Shown: positions 51,793 through 61,133 of the stretch, one piece after another
Numbering within the stretch: the stretch's first letter is position 1
Layout: each line of letters starts with the position of its first letter
From: Clostridia bacterium
GTDB taxonomy: Bacteria; Bacillota; Clostridia; Christensenellales; Aristaeellaceae
Direction: 5' to 3'
DNA: 64,000 nucleotides
NCBI GenBank assembly: GCA_017524725.1
Contig: JAFXUZ010000077.1
Coordinates: forward strand, 1-64,000
Made by a program: the position numbers and the translations under genes
Notes under the pieces: generated by a model
Database searches by the model: none
The model's input: the letters and a program-made list of their open reading frames with translations, nothing else
Told to the model about the DNA's origin: nothing

Positions 51793-53019
51793 TCAGTCCT
51801 TATGCGCCTGCATATAGCGATCCATGTCCTCTGCGATCTTCTTGGAGAAGGCCACGGCGGCCACGACGGTTTTGGCGCCGGTGACCACGTCTCCGGAGGC
51901 GAACACGCCGGGCATGGTGGTCTCGCCGCCGTCGGTGGTGGCCAGGTTGCCGCGTTCGTTCAGGCGCAGCTCCCGATCCCGGTTCACCAGGCGGTCCTGG
52001 GGCACCTGGGAGATGCAGACCATGATGGAATCTGCCTCGTACAGCTTTTCCGTCCCGGGGACGGGGACAAAGCCGCCGCTGCCGTCCTCGGCGATATCTT
52101 CCAGGACGATGCCGTCGTCGGTGATGCGTACGGGGGATTTCATGTATACGAAGTCCACGCCGTCTACTACGGCCATTTCGAATTCGTCTTCAGAGGCGTT
52201 GGCCTTGTCGCCCCGGACATAGACGGTGACCGCCCTGGAGCCGTGCCTCACAGCGGTCCGGGCGACGTCCATGGCGGCGTTTCCGGCGCCGATCACCGCC
52301 ACCTTTTCACCTAAGCGGTACACGTCGGGGTTGTTCAGGTAGTTGATGGCATAGAACACGTTGCCGAAAGTCTCCCCGGGGATGCCCAGTTTGCGGGGCC
52401 TCCATGCACCGGTGCCGATAAATACGGATTTATAGCCGTCGTCCAGCAGGTCCCGGATGCTGGTGGAGCCGCCGATGGAGAAATTGGGCCGGAACAGGAT
52501 GCCCATTTCCCGCATCTTTTCCTGGTAGCGGTCCAGGATGGATTTGGGCAGGCGGAATTCCGGGATGCCGTAGCGCAGGATGCCGCCGATCTTGTCCCGG
52601 GTCTCGAACACCGTCACCTTATAGCCCTTTTGGGCCAGTTTGATGGCGATGGTGATGCCCGCGGGCCCTGCGCCGATGACGGCGGCTTTCATGCCGTTGG
52701 GGGGGAGCATATCGATCTTCAGACGGTCGAAGCAGGAATCGGAAATATAGTTTTCGATGGCGGAGATGTGCACCGGCTCGCCCTTGATGCCGCGGACACA
52801 GTGGCCCTGACACTGGGCGGCGTGGTTGCACACCAGAGAACAGACCACCGACAGGGGATTGTTTTCAAACAGCATGGCGGCGGCGGTCTGCATATCATGG
52901 TCCCGGAACAGGCGGATCATTTCCGGGATGTTGGTATGGATGGGGCAGCCCTCTTCCATACAGCGAGGCTTTTTGCACTGCAGGCAGCGGTTTGCTTCTT
53001 CAATGACATGTACAGCCAT
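51793..53019 (-). CDS. GltD/NfnB-like FAD-dependent oxidoreductase
   Basis: 408 residues. The N-terminal 4Fe-4S domain has CLQCKKPRCMEEGCPIHTNIP and CSLVCNHAAQCQGHC. FAD binding is at AAVIGAGPAGITIAIKLAQKG and NAD(P) binding at VAVIGAGNAAMDVARTA; TMPGVFASGDVVTGAKTV closes the fold. It resembles the small glutamate synthase subunit or the large subunit of electron-bifurcating NfnAB, but no partner is adjacent, so it may form a homotetramer or serve other enzymes. ATG 53019 behind GGAGG. Confidence 0.85.
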   Translation of the reverse strand: MAVHVIEEANRCLQCKKPRCMEEGCPIHTNIPEMIRLFRDHDMQTAAAMLFENNPLSVVCSLVCNHAAQCQGHCVRGIKGEPVHISAIENYISDSCFDRLKIDMLPPNGMKAAVIGAGPAGITIAIKLAQKGYKVTVFETRDKIGGILRYGIPEFRLPKSILDRYQEKMREMGILFRPNFSIGGSTSIRDLLDDGYKSVFIGTGAWRPRKLGIPGETFGNVFYAINYLNNPDVYRLGEKVAVIGAGNAAMDVARTAVRHGSRAVTVYVRGDKANASEDEFEMAVVDGVDFVYMKSPVRITDDGIVLEDIAEDGSGGFVPVPGTEKLYEADSIMVCISQVPQDRLVNRDRELRLNERGNLATTDGGETTMPGVFASGDVVTGAKTVVAAVAFSKKIAEDMDRYMQAHKD

Positions 53020-53052
53020 GGTACGCCTCCGGTATAATCAGATTTTGTAATT

Positions 53053-53262
53053 TTACAATACATCATTTTTGCGAGATTGGCAAGGACCCATTTGGCGTTT
53101 CCGGACGCGGCACATCAATTCCAGCTTTTCCTTCACAGAAGCGCAGTGAGCGGTGAGTTTTGCGGTCCGGACCGGATCTGCCTCAGGCGCTGTCTCGGCA
53201 CAGGCAAGGGTGCGGATAAGCAGCACAGCCGATATGACCGGCGTGACGGCCCTGTTTTTCAT
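53053..53262 (-). CDS. Possible small exported protein
   Basis: 69 residues with a signal-peptide-like start (MKNRAVTPVISAVLLIRTLA) and a polar rest. GGAGG lies 12 bases upstream of ATG 53262, a loose spacing. It may be a real short protein or a fragment. Nothing else convincing was seen in 53263-53556. Confidence 0.35.
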   Translation of the reverse strand: MKNRAVTPVISAVLLIRTLACAETAPEADPVRTAKLTAHCASVKEKLELMCRVRKRQMGPCQSRKNDVL

Positions 53263-53556
53263 TGCCGTATTTTTCCTCCGCACTCTTTTTCCTACCCGAA
53301 TGATTCGCCGGCCGGGCCGGCAATCCTTCTTTGGTCAGAAAAAACTTTGCTGAACATGTTCACTTCTCCTTGTTCCGCAAGATTGAAAATACGCTCAATT
53401 CATGCTAAAATGCTGCCGAAGATACGATACCTGTCAACGGTGTTAAGCAGAGTGCGAAGGCATTGAGGTCCGTACGTCAGAAACGAATAATGGGAATAAA
53501 CGCGTATCATACCGGACCATAAACAAACTGAAAGCATGAAAGATGAAGGTGGACCG

Positions 53557-55086
53557 ATGAAAAAGATCCTGCTGTTTCTGGTTCTGGCGGCATTTGCGGC
53601 CGGGTGCCGCGCTGAGGCCATGGCGGATGGCTTTGGGGAGGAACGGCTGCTGCCGCTGATCTCCATCAACACGGTGGATCCGGGAGAGGGCACTGCCTTT
53701 GTGACCAAACCTGTGAAGGCCAACGTCTCCGAAGCCATCGCTTCGTGGACGCCCGGCTATGTGATCCCGCCTGAACCGTACTATGTTGACTGTACGGTCT
53801 CCTGTACCGGAACAGACGGAGGCATATCTGTTGACTGCGCAGAAGCCCAGGTCAAGGTAAGGGGCAACTGGACCACCAGCTATGAAAAAAAACCGCTGCG
53901 GATCAAGTTTGAGAAGAAGCAATCCCTTTGCGGGCTCAACGGGGGAAGGGAGTTCAAAAACTGGGTGCTGCTGGCGGAATACAAGGACCTTTCCATGCTG
54001 CGCAACAAGGCAGGCTTTGACCTGGCGCACAGGATCCTGGGGAAGGACCTGTACTGTTCCGACTGCATGCTGGTGGAAGTGGAGATCAACGGCGAATACT
54101 GGGGGGTCTACCTGCTGGCGGAGCAGCAGGAGTGTGCGGAAGGGCGGGTGAACGTACCCGAACCCAAAAAGGACGATACAGGCACAGATGTCGGGTATTT
54201 TCTGGAGTTTGACGGATATTATTACCTGGAGGACCGTCTCCGGTCCTTTACGATCAACTATGCCGATTTTGCGCCGCTGATCCCATTCAACGGGGATATC
54301 GGCGCGAGACCCTTCACACCGCTTACCACCGATCCTTCCAACAGAAACAACGTGGGATACACGATCAAGAGCAGTATCCGGTCCGAAAACCAGCGCATCG
54401 CGATCCGGGACTTCGTCAGCAACGCATACAGGATCATGTACGCCGCAGCTTATCAGGACACGGCACTGGAGATGACCCCTGACCGCCGAAGCACCGTGTA
54501 CGCGCGGAAAACGCCCCGGGAGGCGGTGGAAGCCGTTGTGGATGTGGGGTCTCTGGCAGATATGTATATCCTCTCTGAGATCGTCTGCGATCCTGACGTC
54601 TACTGGTCCAGTTTCTTCATCAGTGTTGACCTGAGCGAAAACGGGGACAAAAGGCTCCGGTTTGAAGCCCCGTGGGATTTTGACTCGTCCATGGGGAACC
54701 GCTATGTCTGTGTGGACGCAAAAGGATTTCACGCAGCCAATGCGGTGGACGACGTTGACCACAGATACAGGGCGATCAATCCGTGGCTCGCCGTACTGAT
54801 GCAGAAGGACTGGTTCAGGGAGATCATTGCCGAAAAATGGACGGCGCTGTATGACAGCGGGGCCTTCAGCGAAACTGTCGGGATGATCCGGCAGGACAGC
54901 GTCATATACAAGGATGCGTTCACGCGCAATTATGAGCGCTGGAGCAACATGGCGGACAAATCTCCCCTGGATTACGAACTGAACAGGGAAGCTTTCAACT
55001 GCCGGTCGGAGGCGGAGTCCGCAGAGCAATTGGCCCACTGGCTTGAGCGGAGGATCGAGTTTCTTAACGGATTCTGGCACAAGTAG
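53557..55086 (+). CDS. Exported CotH kinase-family protein
   Basis: 509 residues. The start MKKILLFLVLAAFAAGC is a signal peptide with a lipobox-like AAGC, so membrane anchoring by a lipid is possible. Downstream are the CotH motifs: KVRGNWTTSYEKKPLRIKF, LLAEYKDLSMLRNKAGFDLA, EVEINGEYWGVYLLAEQ and EAPWDFDSSMGN with the metal-binding DFD. CotH proteins phosphorylate serine on secreted partners. In clostridia they often act on cellulosome or surface proteins. ATG 53557 behind AAGGTGG. No obvious target gene is adjacent. Confidence 0.88.
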   Translation: MKKILLFLVLAAFAAGCRAEAMADGFGEERLLPLISINTVDPGEGTAFVTKPVKANVSEAIASWTPGYVIPPEPYYVDCTVSCTGTDGGISVDCAEAQVKVRGNWTTSYEKKPLRIKFEKKQSLCGLNGGREFKNWVLLAEYKDLSMLRNKAGFDLAHRILGKDLYCSDCMLVEVEINGEYWGVYLLAEQQECAEGRVNVPEPKKDDTGTDVGYFLEFDGYYYLEDRLRSFTINYADFAPLIPFNGDIGARPFTPLTTDPSNRNNVGYTIKSSIRSENQRIAIRDFVSNAYRIMYAAAYQDTALEMTPDRRSTVYARKTPREAVEAVVDVGSLADMYILSEIVCDPDVYWSSFFISVDLSENGDKRLRFEAPWDFDSSMGNRYVCVDAKGFHAANAVDDVDHRYRAINPWLAVLMQKDWFREIIAEKWTALYDSGAFSETVGMIRQDSVIYKDAFTRNYERWSNMADKSPLDYELNREAFNCRSEAESAEQLAHWLERRIEFLNGFWHK

Positions 55087-55212
55087 TGCGGATATACTGA
55101 GGCGGCCGCGGCGGTGCCGGATTTCTTTATCCTGCGCTGTGCGTCGGACTGTACCGATATCCGGAATATGAGCCCTTGATTATTCCTGTGCGTTGTAAGG
55201 AGGAATAAGGGT

Positions 55213-56496
55213 ATGCCTGTCAGGGGTTTTTTGTCCGGGGTGAGGATGGATTCCCGCAGGAAGGAAGACCGCATCATACTCAGCCTGGTGAACAACCTTT
55301 TTTCCGTGTCGCTGATCTCCCTGATGACGGTCCTGGCGGGATCGATCCTGGACGGCCTGATCATCAGCAACTTTCTGCATGAAACCGCCTTCGCCGCCTT
55401 CGGCCTGAGCAGTCCGCTGACCAACCTGATCGAACTGGTGGGGAATGTGATCGCCACAGGATGCATCGTATCCTGCGGAAATCTGATCGGCGCGGGCAAA
55501 ACCAAGGAGGCGAACAGGAGCTTTAAAGCCTGCTTCACCCTGTGCCTGGACGTCGGCGGGGCCGCTGCGGCGCTGCTGTTCATATTTCCGAACTTGACCG
55601 GGCCCCTGGTTTCCGGGAAGAGCGGATCGGAGTTTGCGCCGCTCATGTTCCGGTATGTCCGGGGGATGGCGCTGTGTATCCCCGCCATGATGCTTACCGT
55701 CCTTTTGAACGGCATTGTCCAGATGGATGGGGGCAAAAAGCGCGTACTTGCCGGCGCGTATGTGATCTGCGGGGTGAACCTGGCCGGGGACCTGATGGTG
55801 GTCACCCTGACTGACTGGGGCCTATTTGGCGTGGGCATAGTGACCAGCGTCAGCTATCTGTGCGGCATGCTGGTCCTGCTGGGGCATTTTGTCCGGCACG
55901 AATCCATTTTCCGGCCCGGGTTCTCACTTCCCGGGCTGAAGGGCACCCTATCCCACGGCCTTCCCGCCGTGTTCAGCAGGGCCGCTACCATGCTCCGGAA
56001 CAGCTGCTATAATCTTTTCGCCCTGCAGTGGGGCGGGGCGGCGGGCATCGTTGCCTGGTCCACTGTCAACACGCTGAGCGGCTTTCTCAGTTCCCTTCCG
56101 AAGGCGGTCGGACAGGCGACCCTGATGGGTTCCGGTGTTTTCTATGGGGAGGAGGACAAGGATTCGCTGATTCGCTTCATGCGCTACACCTTCCTGCGAA
56201 GGGGCCTCAGCACGGCGGTCATGACGGCTGTGATCTGTGCCGCTTCCCCCCTGCTGGTCGGCCTGTACCTTCCTTCCTCTTCCGAAGCCTTTGCCGACGC
56301 TGTGTCCGGACTGCGCTGGTATGCCCTGGGCCTTGTACCATACACGGCCAATGTTATTGACATTAACCAGCGTATCGCCATCATGAAACCTGAGAATTCC
56401 TACTCCCACATCGGCATCCGGATCCTGCGTTCCATCGCCCATGACATGGATTACTACAGTACGCTGGACATGAATTACCTGACCATGCACATTTGA
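55213..56496 (+). CDS. MATE efflux transporter joined to an ATPase-domain tail (probably defective)
   Basis: About 385 residues form a MATE antiporter up to RWYALGLVPYTANVI (around nine or ten of twelve helices). The sequence then switches to SHIGIRILRSIAHDMDYYST and LTMHI, which I recognise as the last strands of the GHKL-ATPase domain that follows some clostridial MATE proteins. The last helices and most of the ATPase domain appear deleted in frame. ATG 55213 behind AAGGAGG. A partly working transporter cannot be excluded. Confidence 0.75.
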   Translation: MPVRGFLSGVRMDSRRKEDRIILSLVNNLFSVSLISLMTVLAGSILDGLIISNFLHETAFAAFGLSSPLTNLIELVGNVIATGCIVSCGNLIGAGKTKEANRSFKACFTLCLDVGGAAAALLFIFPNLTGPLVSGKSGSEFAPLMFRYVRGMALCIPAMMLTVLLNGIVQMDGGKKRVLAGAYVICGVNLAGDLMVVTLTDWGLFGVGIVTSVSYLCGMLVLLGHFVRHESIFRPGFSLPGLKGTLSHGLPAVFSRAATMLRNSCYNLFALQWGGAAGIVAWSTVNTLSGFLSSLPKAVGQATLMGSGVFYGEEDKDSLIRFMRYTFLRRGLSTAVMTAVICAASPLLVGLYLPSSSEAFADAVSGLRWYALGLVPYTANVIDINQRIAIMKPENSYSHIGIRILRSIAHDMDYYSTLDMNYLTMHI

Positions 56497-56516
56497 CGAA
56501 TAAGATCATTTTCAAA

Positions 56517-56544
56517 CAAGGGGGCTGCCGCGGCAGCCCCCTTG
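56517..56544. terminator. Bidirectional terminator between MATE and lacI genes
   Basis: A perfect 13-bp stem CAAGGGGGCTGCC/GGCAGCCCCCTTG with a two-base loop lies between two converging genes. Confidence 0.88.
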
Positions 56545-56547
56545 TCG

Positions 56548-57546
56548 TCATATCGGTTTTTCGCTTTTTCGGTAGATCGGCTGACCGCCGATGACGGTAC
56601 GGCCGAAGGGCTTTTCCAGCCCGGAGCAGCGGTCCTCCAGGGTCTTGACCGCCAGGCTGACCATGGCGTCCAGGTCCACCCGGAAGGTGCTCAGCCAGGG
56701 TTCCCCGCGGGAGGCGCCCACATAGTCGTCAAAGCCGGTCACCGAGATATCCTCGGGGACGCGGAACCCCCTTGCGCGCAGGGTGGAAACGACCATTTCC
56801 GCCACCAGATCGCAGTTGCAGACAAACGCGGTGGGCATTTCCGCGGGAAGGGCGATCCCATCCAGTACCCGTCCCGTGCTGTCCCGGTCGGGCAGCACCC
56901 AGTCCTCCCGCATGGGCAGGTTATGGCTCAGCATGGCCCGGCAGTAACCCAGGTAGCGGTCCATGATGCTGCTGGTGGCAAGGCGGCTGCCCACAAAACC
57001 GATACGGGTATGGCCCAGGTGGATCAGGTGGCTGGTGAGCCGGTAGCAGCCGTAGGCGTTGTCGCCCACCACCGCGTCGGCGCTGGCCTGTTCGTCGTAA
57101 AAATCCAGGAACAGGAGGGGAACGCCGACCTGAGCCAGCATCCGGCAGTAGGATTTGGTGAGGGGCTGCCCCAGGAGGATCAGGCCGCTGACCCGCCGGT
57201 TACGGATCAGGCCCGGCGCTTCCAGGGCGTCTTCGGCTTCACGGTTCAGGATCTCGAGAAGGCCGAAATGGCCCCGTTCGGTCAGGCGTTTCACCAGGCG
57301 TTTGTAAATGCCTGCATAGAAGGATTCCTCTTCAAAGTAACTTTCGGGCACCAGGATGCCGATGTCCAGTTCCCTTGGACGGCTCCTTTCCTTTTCAGGA
57401 TATTGATATCCCATTTCCTCGGCTTTTTTAAGGATGCTTTGCCTTAATTCGTCGCTCATGCCCGCCTTGCCGGCCAGCGCTTTGGAGACAGTGACCGCGC
57501 TTACGCCGATCTCCCTGCCGATATCGCGCATGGTAGGCTTGCTCAT
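56548..57546 (-). CDS. LacI-family transcriptional regulator
   Basis: About 332 residues. The helix-turn-helix is TMRDIGREIGVSAVTVSKALAGK, and the periplasmic-binding-protein-like effector domain follows (GLILLGQPLT, VVGDNAYGCYRLTSHLIHLG, SVTGFDDY). ATG 57546 follows a G-run, with an operator-like dyad 30 bases further up at the stop of the permease gene. As last gene of the sugar ABC cluster it probably represses that operon and the divergent uxaB gene. Confidence 0.9.
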   Translation of the reverse strand: MSKPTMRDIGREIGVSAVTVSKALAGKAGMSDELRQSILKKAEEMGYQYPEKERSRPRELDIGILVPESYFEEESFYAGIYKRLVKRLTERGHFGLLEILNREAEDALEAPGLIRNRRVSGLILLGQPLTKSYCRMLAQVGVPLLFLDFYDEQASADAVVGDNAYGCYRLTSHLIHLGHTRIGFVGSRLATSSIMDRYLGYCRAMLSHNLPMREDWVLPDRDSTGRVLDGIALPAEMPTAFVCNCDLVAEMVVSTLRARGFRVPEDISVTGFDDYVGASRGEPWLSTFRVDLDAMVSLAVKTLEDRCSGLEKPFGRTVIGGQPIYRKSEKPI

Positions 57547-57575
57547 GGCACGTCCCCCCTCTCCGGCCGTTTTAT

Positions 57576-57595
57576 GGGTAAATAACATTTTACCC
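57576..57595. promoter_or_regulatory. LacI-type operator before the regulator gene
   Basis: GGGTAAATAACATTTTACCC: perfect 7-bp arms around six bases, overlapping the permease stop codon. Typical size and position for autoregulation by the LacI-type protein. Confidence 0.65.
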
Positions 57596-58474
57596 CTTTA
57601 CTGAGCCGCTGGCAAGTCCTGCATAGACCTGCTTCTGGAATACCAGGAAAAGGATCAGGGGCGGCAGCAGCGTCAGGAGCACGCCCGCACAGATGATGTT
57701 GAACTGGGATTTGTAAGGCCCGGAGAAGGAGTAAAGCGCCGTGGACACGGTGTAGAAGGTGCCGGAGTTCAGGTAAAGGTTGGCGTTGTAGTATTCGTTG
57801 TACACTCCGACGCCCTTGAGTACCGCCACCGTCACGATGGCGGGGATCGTCAGGGGCAGCAGGATCCTGAAAAATACCCCGAAATAGGTGCAGCCTTCCA
57901 GTACGGCGGATTCGTCCAGGGCCACGTCCAGGTTTTCGAAGAACTGCAGGAAAATGTAGATGGAGATGACGTCGGTGCCGGACATCAGGATGATGTAGCC
58001 GTGCAGGGTGTTCACCAGGTTCATGTCGGTCATGATCTGGTAGGTAGTGACCTGCATGGCGATGCCGGGGATCAAGGTGGCGATGAGGAACAGGTTGCGG
58101 ATGAGGCCGTTTCCGGGAAAACGGAAGCGATTCAGCACGTATCCCAGCATGGAGCCCATCATTACCGATACGCTGACCACGATGACGACCACCAGTCCCG
58201 ACGTGCCGAAGGCGCGCAGCAGGCTTTGTGAGGGCTGGTTGCCGCGCCAGACCATCAGGTAGTTTTCAAAATTCAGCCAGTTCCTCGGGGGCGTCATCGC
58301 ATTGGAAGAAGCGTATTCTTCGGCGGTCTTGAAGGACACGTTGAAGGCGGATACGATGGGCAGGATGGCAATGAAGCACGCCAGGATCAGGACCAGGTAG
58401 GAAAGGGAGCGGAGAAGGACCTTCCTTCCCACGGCAGCCCGGTTTTCCGATACGTTCGCCTGTTTGACAGACAT
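57590..58474 (-). CDS. Carbohydrate ABC transporter permease (MalG-like)
   Basis: 294 residues with six membrane helices; the EAA loop is DESAVLEGCTYFGVFFRILLP. The N-terminal region has the long cytoplasmic lead-in and large periplasmic loop (FENYLMVWRGNQPSQS) of CUT1 permeases. ATG 58474 behind GGGGGG, 12 bases after the partner permease. No ATPase gene is in the cluster, so a shared MsmK-type ATPase elsewhere is probable. Confidence 0.92.
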   Translation of the reverse strand: MSVKQANVSENRAAVGRKVLLRSLSYLVLILACFIAILPIVSAFNVSFKTAEEYASSNAMTPPRNWLNFENYLMVWRGNQPSQSLLRAFGTSGLVVVIVVSVSVMMGSMLGYVLNRFRFPGNGLIRNLFLIATLIPGIAMQVTTYQIMTDMNLVNTLHGYIILMSGTDVISIYIFLQFFENLDVALDESAVLEGCTYFGVFFRILLPLTIPAIVTVAVLKGVGVYNEYYNANLYLNSGTFYTVSTALYSFSGPYKSQFNIICAGVLLTLLPPLILFLVFQKQVYAGLASGSVKG

Positions 58475-58486
58475 TCTTTTCCCCCC

Positions 58487-59446
58487 TTACCACAGCGCCT
58501 TGGCCTGGTTGGCCTTGCCGTTGAACGTGTTTTCGCTGTCCTTCATCACATAACGGAAGAAGAGCCGCTGCGCCGCCGTGAAGATCAGGATCAGCACCAT
58601 CAATACCATTGCCATGGCGCAGGCCATGCCCACCTTCTGGTTTACGTGGGCCATCTGGTGGATCTTGATAAAGAAGGTGGCGGTGCCATTGGCACCCATG
58701 CTTCCAACCACGTATGCGGGTTCGAAAGCGGAAAGGGAACCCGTGATGGACAGGATCAGGTTGAGCATGAACACGGTCTTGATCCCGGGCAGGATGATGG
58801 CCTTGAACTGCTGCCACTTGTTGGCGCCGTCGATGGTGGCCGCCTCATACAGCGTGGGATCGATGGAGGCGATGGCGCCGATGAACAGCACCATGTTCTG
58901 CCCGCAGTATTTCCAAACCGAGGTGAATACCAGGGACCAGTTGTTCACCGCCTTGTCCCTCAGCCAGTAGGGGAGGGATTCCAGCGGGAAACCGATTGCC
59001 TGGAGCACCGTGTCCAGCACAAAGCCCCGGGTGTAAAAGAACTTGAAGATGTAGCCGATGGCGATCCCGTTGACCAGGAACGGGAAAAAGATGATCCCCT
59101 TGAAGATGCCGCTTCCCTTGAGGCCGGATGTCAGGAGCGTCGCGAAGAACAGCGCCAGGGACAATTGCACCACCGCACCGGCCATGTAGTAAAGGCTCAG
59201 GAGCATGGCCTGCACATATTCCTCTTTGGAGAAGATCTTCAGATAGTTGTCAAAGCCGACGTAGCCCTTGTTTTTTGTGTAGCTCATATTGTAAAAGCTG
59301 AACTTGAGCATTTTGGCAAAGGGGACGTAGGTAAACAGGATCAGCAGAAACAGCGGAACAGCGGAAAAGGTAACGATCAGGGCCACCTTCTGCCAGTTGA
59401 TCTTTTTGTTGCGCCGGCGGAGAAGGGGACTTGCAGCGGTCGACAC
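58487..59446 (-). CDS. Carbohydrate ABC transporter permease (MalF-like)
   Basis: About 319 residues with six helices. The EAA loop is YEAATIDGANKWQQFKAIILP. The GTG at 59446 is the better start because GGGAGG is eight bases upstream; an earlier GTG at 59455 would sit on the ribosome binding site. Forms a heterodimer with the MalG-like partner. A terminator hairpin lies between it and the receptor gene upstream. Confidence 0.92.
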   Translation of the reverse strand: MSTAASPLLRRRNKKINWQKVALIVTFSAVPLFLLILFTYVPFAKMLKFSFYNMSYTKNKGYVGFDNYLKIFSKEEYVQAMLLSLYYMAGAVVQLSLALFFATLLTSGLKGSGIFKGIIFFPFLVNGIAIGYIFKFFYTRGFVLDTVLQAIGFPLESLPYWLRDKAVNNWSLVFTSVWKYCGQNMVLFIGAIASIDPTLYEAATIDGANKWQQFKAIILPGIKTVFMLNLILSITGSLSAFEPAYVVGSMGANGTATFFIKIHQMAHVNQKVGMACAMAMVLMVLILIFTAAQRLFFRYVMKDSENTFNGKANQAKALW

Positions 59447-59482
59447 GGCATACACCTCCCGGGGATCGTCTGGTTTAAAAAA

Positions 59483-59510
59483 GGGGCCACGGGTTTGCCC
59501 CAGTGGCCCC
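59483..59510 (-). terminator. Leaky terminator between receptor and permease genes
   Basis: GGGGCCAC (59483-59490) with GTGGCCCC (59503-59510), and six T after it on the minus strand. It should cut permease expression relative to the receptor, a common arrangement for ABC uptake operons. Confidence 0.85.
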
Positions 59511-59526
59511 TGTGAAGGATGCTGTA

Positions 59527-60858
59527 TTATTCGTTAACGGTCACGCCCAGGCTCTCCTGCGCGTCGCTCCAGGCTTCGTTCCAGTCAGCCATGATATCGT
59601 CGAAGCTCTTGTCGCCGTTGAAGGCGTGTTCGATGATCTCCTGCACCTTGGTGTTGCCGCCTGCGTTCAGGTTCAGTTCGGATTCGGCGTTCAGATTGCC
59701 CAGCAGGGTCTCTTCGCCGGCCACGGCGGGCAGCTGCTCCACCAGGTCGATGCCGTCGAAAGCCGCGTACAGCTCGGGGAATTCGCCGTTCATGTCGATC
59801 GGGACGCCGCCCTCACTGTAGGCGAAGCCGCTCTGCTCGGTGAGGAACTTGATGTAGTACAGGGAGGCCAGCTTCTCCTCATAGGAAGCCTGCACGTTGA
59901 TGCCGAAGTTGTAGTCGCCGCCGGCGGGAGCGTACTGCTTGCCGTCGATGGTGATGGGGAAGGCCATGTAGCCGATGTCCTCGCCGTGCTCGCCGGCGTC
60001 GCGCATCTGGGTGTAAGCCCAGGAGCCCAGGACCATGCAGCCGATCTTGCCGTTGTTGATCATGCCCTTGCAGCCTTCCCAGTCGGTGGTGGTGTAGTCT
60101 TCTTCGATCAGGCCTTCCTTGACCGCATCAAACAGGATCTTGTAGACCGCGTAGGGATAGGTGCCGTTGCCGTGGTCAGAGAAAGGATCCTTCATGTGGG
60201 GCAGGTCCCTGTTGTAGAAGGAGGAGCTGCCGGTGGCGCTTCCGCCGATGTACTCGTCCCAGGCGCCCATGGTCCAGCCGGCCGCGTAGTTGGTGTACAG
60301 CGGGATGGCGTCGGTGTTTTCCTTGATCAGCTTCAGGGCTGCGATGAATTCATCGGGAGTCCTGGGCAGCTCGGTGACGCCGGCGGCGGCGAACACGGCC
60401 TTGTTGTAAACGATGCCGTTGGCGTTGCCGGTGGAGGGCATGCCATAGCACACGCCGTTATAGGCCTTGCCGCTCATGAAGCGGTACTGCTGGCTGAGGA
60501 CGTCCAGGGATCCCAGGGGGATGAAATAGGTGGGAAGTTCGTCCACATCCACCTGCGGGATGCCCATGATGGTCCAGTTGGCGGTGCCGACGCGCAGCAG
60601 CGCGCTTTCGGCATAGTCGGTCACCAGGTCATAGGTGATGGAGACGTTGGGATAAGTCTTCTGGAATTCCGTGATGTAGCCGTTCAGCTTGTCGGGGATG
60701 TCGGTGCGGTGATAGGCGAAGGTGATGTTGGCCGTCAGGTCGGCGTTTTCACCCCAGACCAGCTGGTCGAAGGTGGGCAGTGTTTCTTCCGCGGAGGCGA
60801 AAGAGGCCAGGGACAGCGCCATGACGAGTGCCAGGAAAACGGACAGGAACTTCTTCAT
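59527..60858 (-). CDS. Carbohydrate ABC transporter substrate-binding protein
   Basis: 443 residues. A signal peptide (MKKFLSVFLALVMALSLASF) without lipobox precedes a CUT1-type extracellular receptor: VSITYDLVTDYAESALLRVG, NGIVYNKAVFAAAGVTELP and YTTTDWEGCKGMINNGKIGC fit family 1 solute-binding proteins. ATG 60858 behind AAAGGAGG. It heads the operon and is divergent from uxaB, so the imported sugar may be an oligogalacturonide or another uronate-bearing sugar. Confidence 0.9.
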   Translation of the reverse strand: MKKFLSVFLALVMALSLASFASAEETLPTFDQLVWGENADLTANITFAYHRTDIPDKLNGYITEFQKTYPNVSITYDLVTDYAESALLRVGTANWTIMGIPQVDVDELPTYFIPLGSLDVLSQQYRFMSGKAYNGVCYGMPSTGNANGIVYNKAVFAAAGVTELPRTPDEFIAALKLIKENTDAIPLYTNYAAGWTMGAWDEYIGGSATGSSSFYNRDLPHMKDPFSDHGNGTYPYAVYKILFDAVKEGLIEEDYTTTDWEGCKGMINNGKIGCMVLGSWAYTQMRDAGEHGEDIGYMAFPITIDGKQYAPAGGDYNFGINVQASYEEKLASLYYIKFLTEQSGFAYSEGGVPIDMNGEFPELYAAFDGIDLVEQLPAVAGEETLLGNLNAESELNLNAGGNTKVQEIIEHAFNGDKSFDDIMADWNEAWSDAQESLGVTVNE

Positions 60859-60882
60859 TGGTTCTTCCTCCTTTAGTGTTAA

Positions 60883-60937
60883 GTTTACAAGATGTGCTTG
60901 TTAACTGAATAATAAACCAATTAACTGTAAATGTCAA
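60883..60937 (-). promoter_or_regulatory. Promoter and operator of the sugar ABC operon
   Basis: On the minus strand TTGACA (60937-60932), 17 bases, TATTAT (60914-60909). GTTTACAAG (60883-60891) and CTTGTTAAC (60897-60905) form an imperfect dyad just downstream of the start point, suitable for the LacI-type repressor. TTAACTG is also repeated directly at 60901 and 60921. Confidence 0.78.
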
Positions 60938-61133
60938 GCGGTATTTACGGGAAAAGGGAAAAAAAATTTCCGCCGGAGAAGGCAAAGGAGCACCGCTGTG
61001 CCGGAGAGGGTTTTTTTGTCAGATTCACAGAAGGGGAAACATAAAAACCGCCTTGTAAGATGGAGGAATACCTGCTATAATATTCCCATAAATACATTTT
61101 TTCCGTGCGATGTGGCTGAAGGAGGTTTTTGAC

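Noticed and set aside
53443..55080. 545-codon minus-strand frame opposite the CotH gene
   Set aside because: Antisense of a well-supported gene, with no start signal.
59503..60876. 457-codon plus-strand frame opposite the sugar receptor gene
   Set aside because: Antisense of a signal-peptide-bearing receptor with perfect ribosome binding site; low-complexity Val/Gly/Ala/Asp content.
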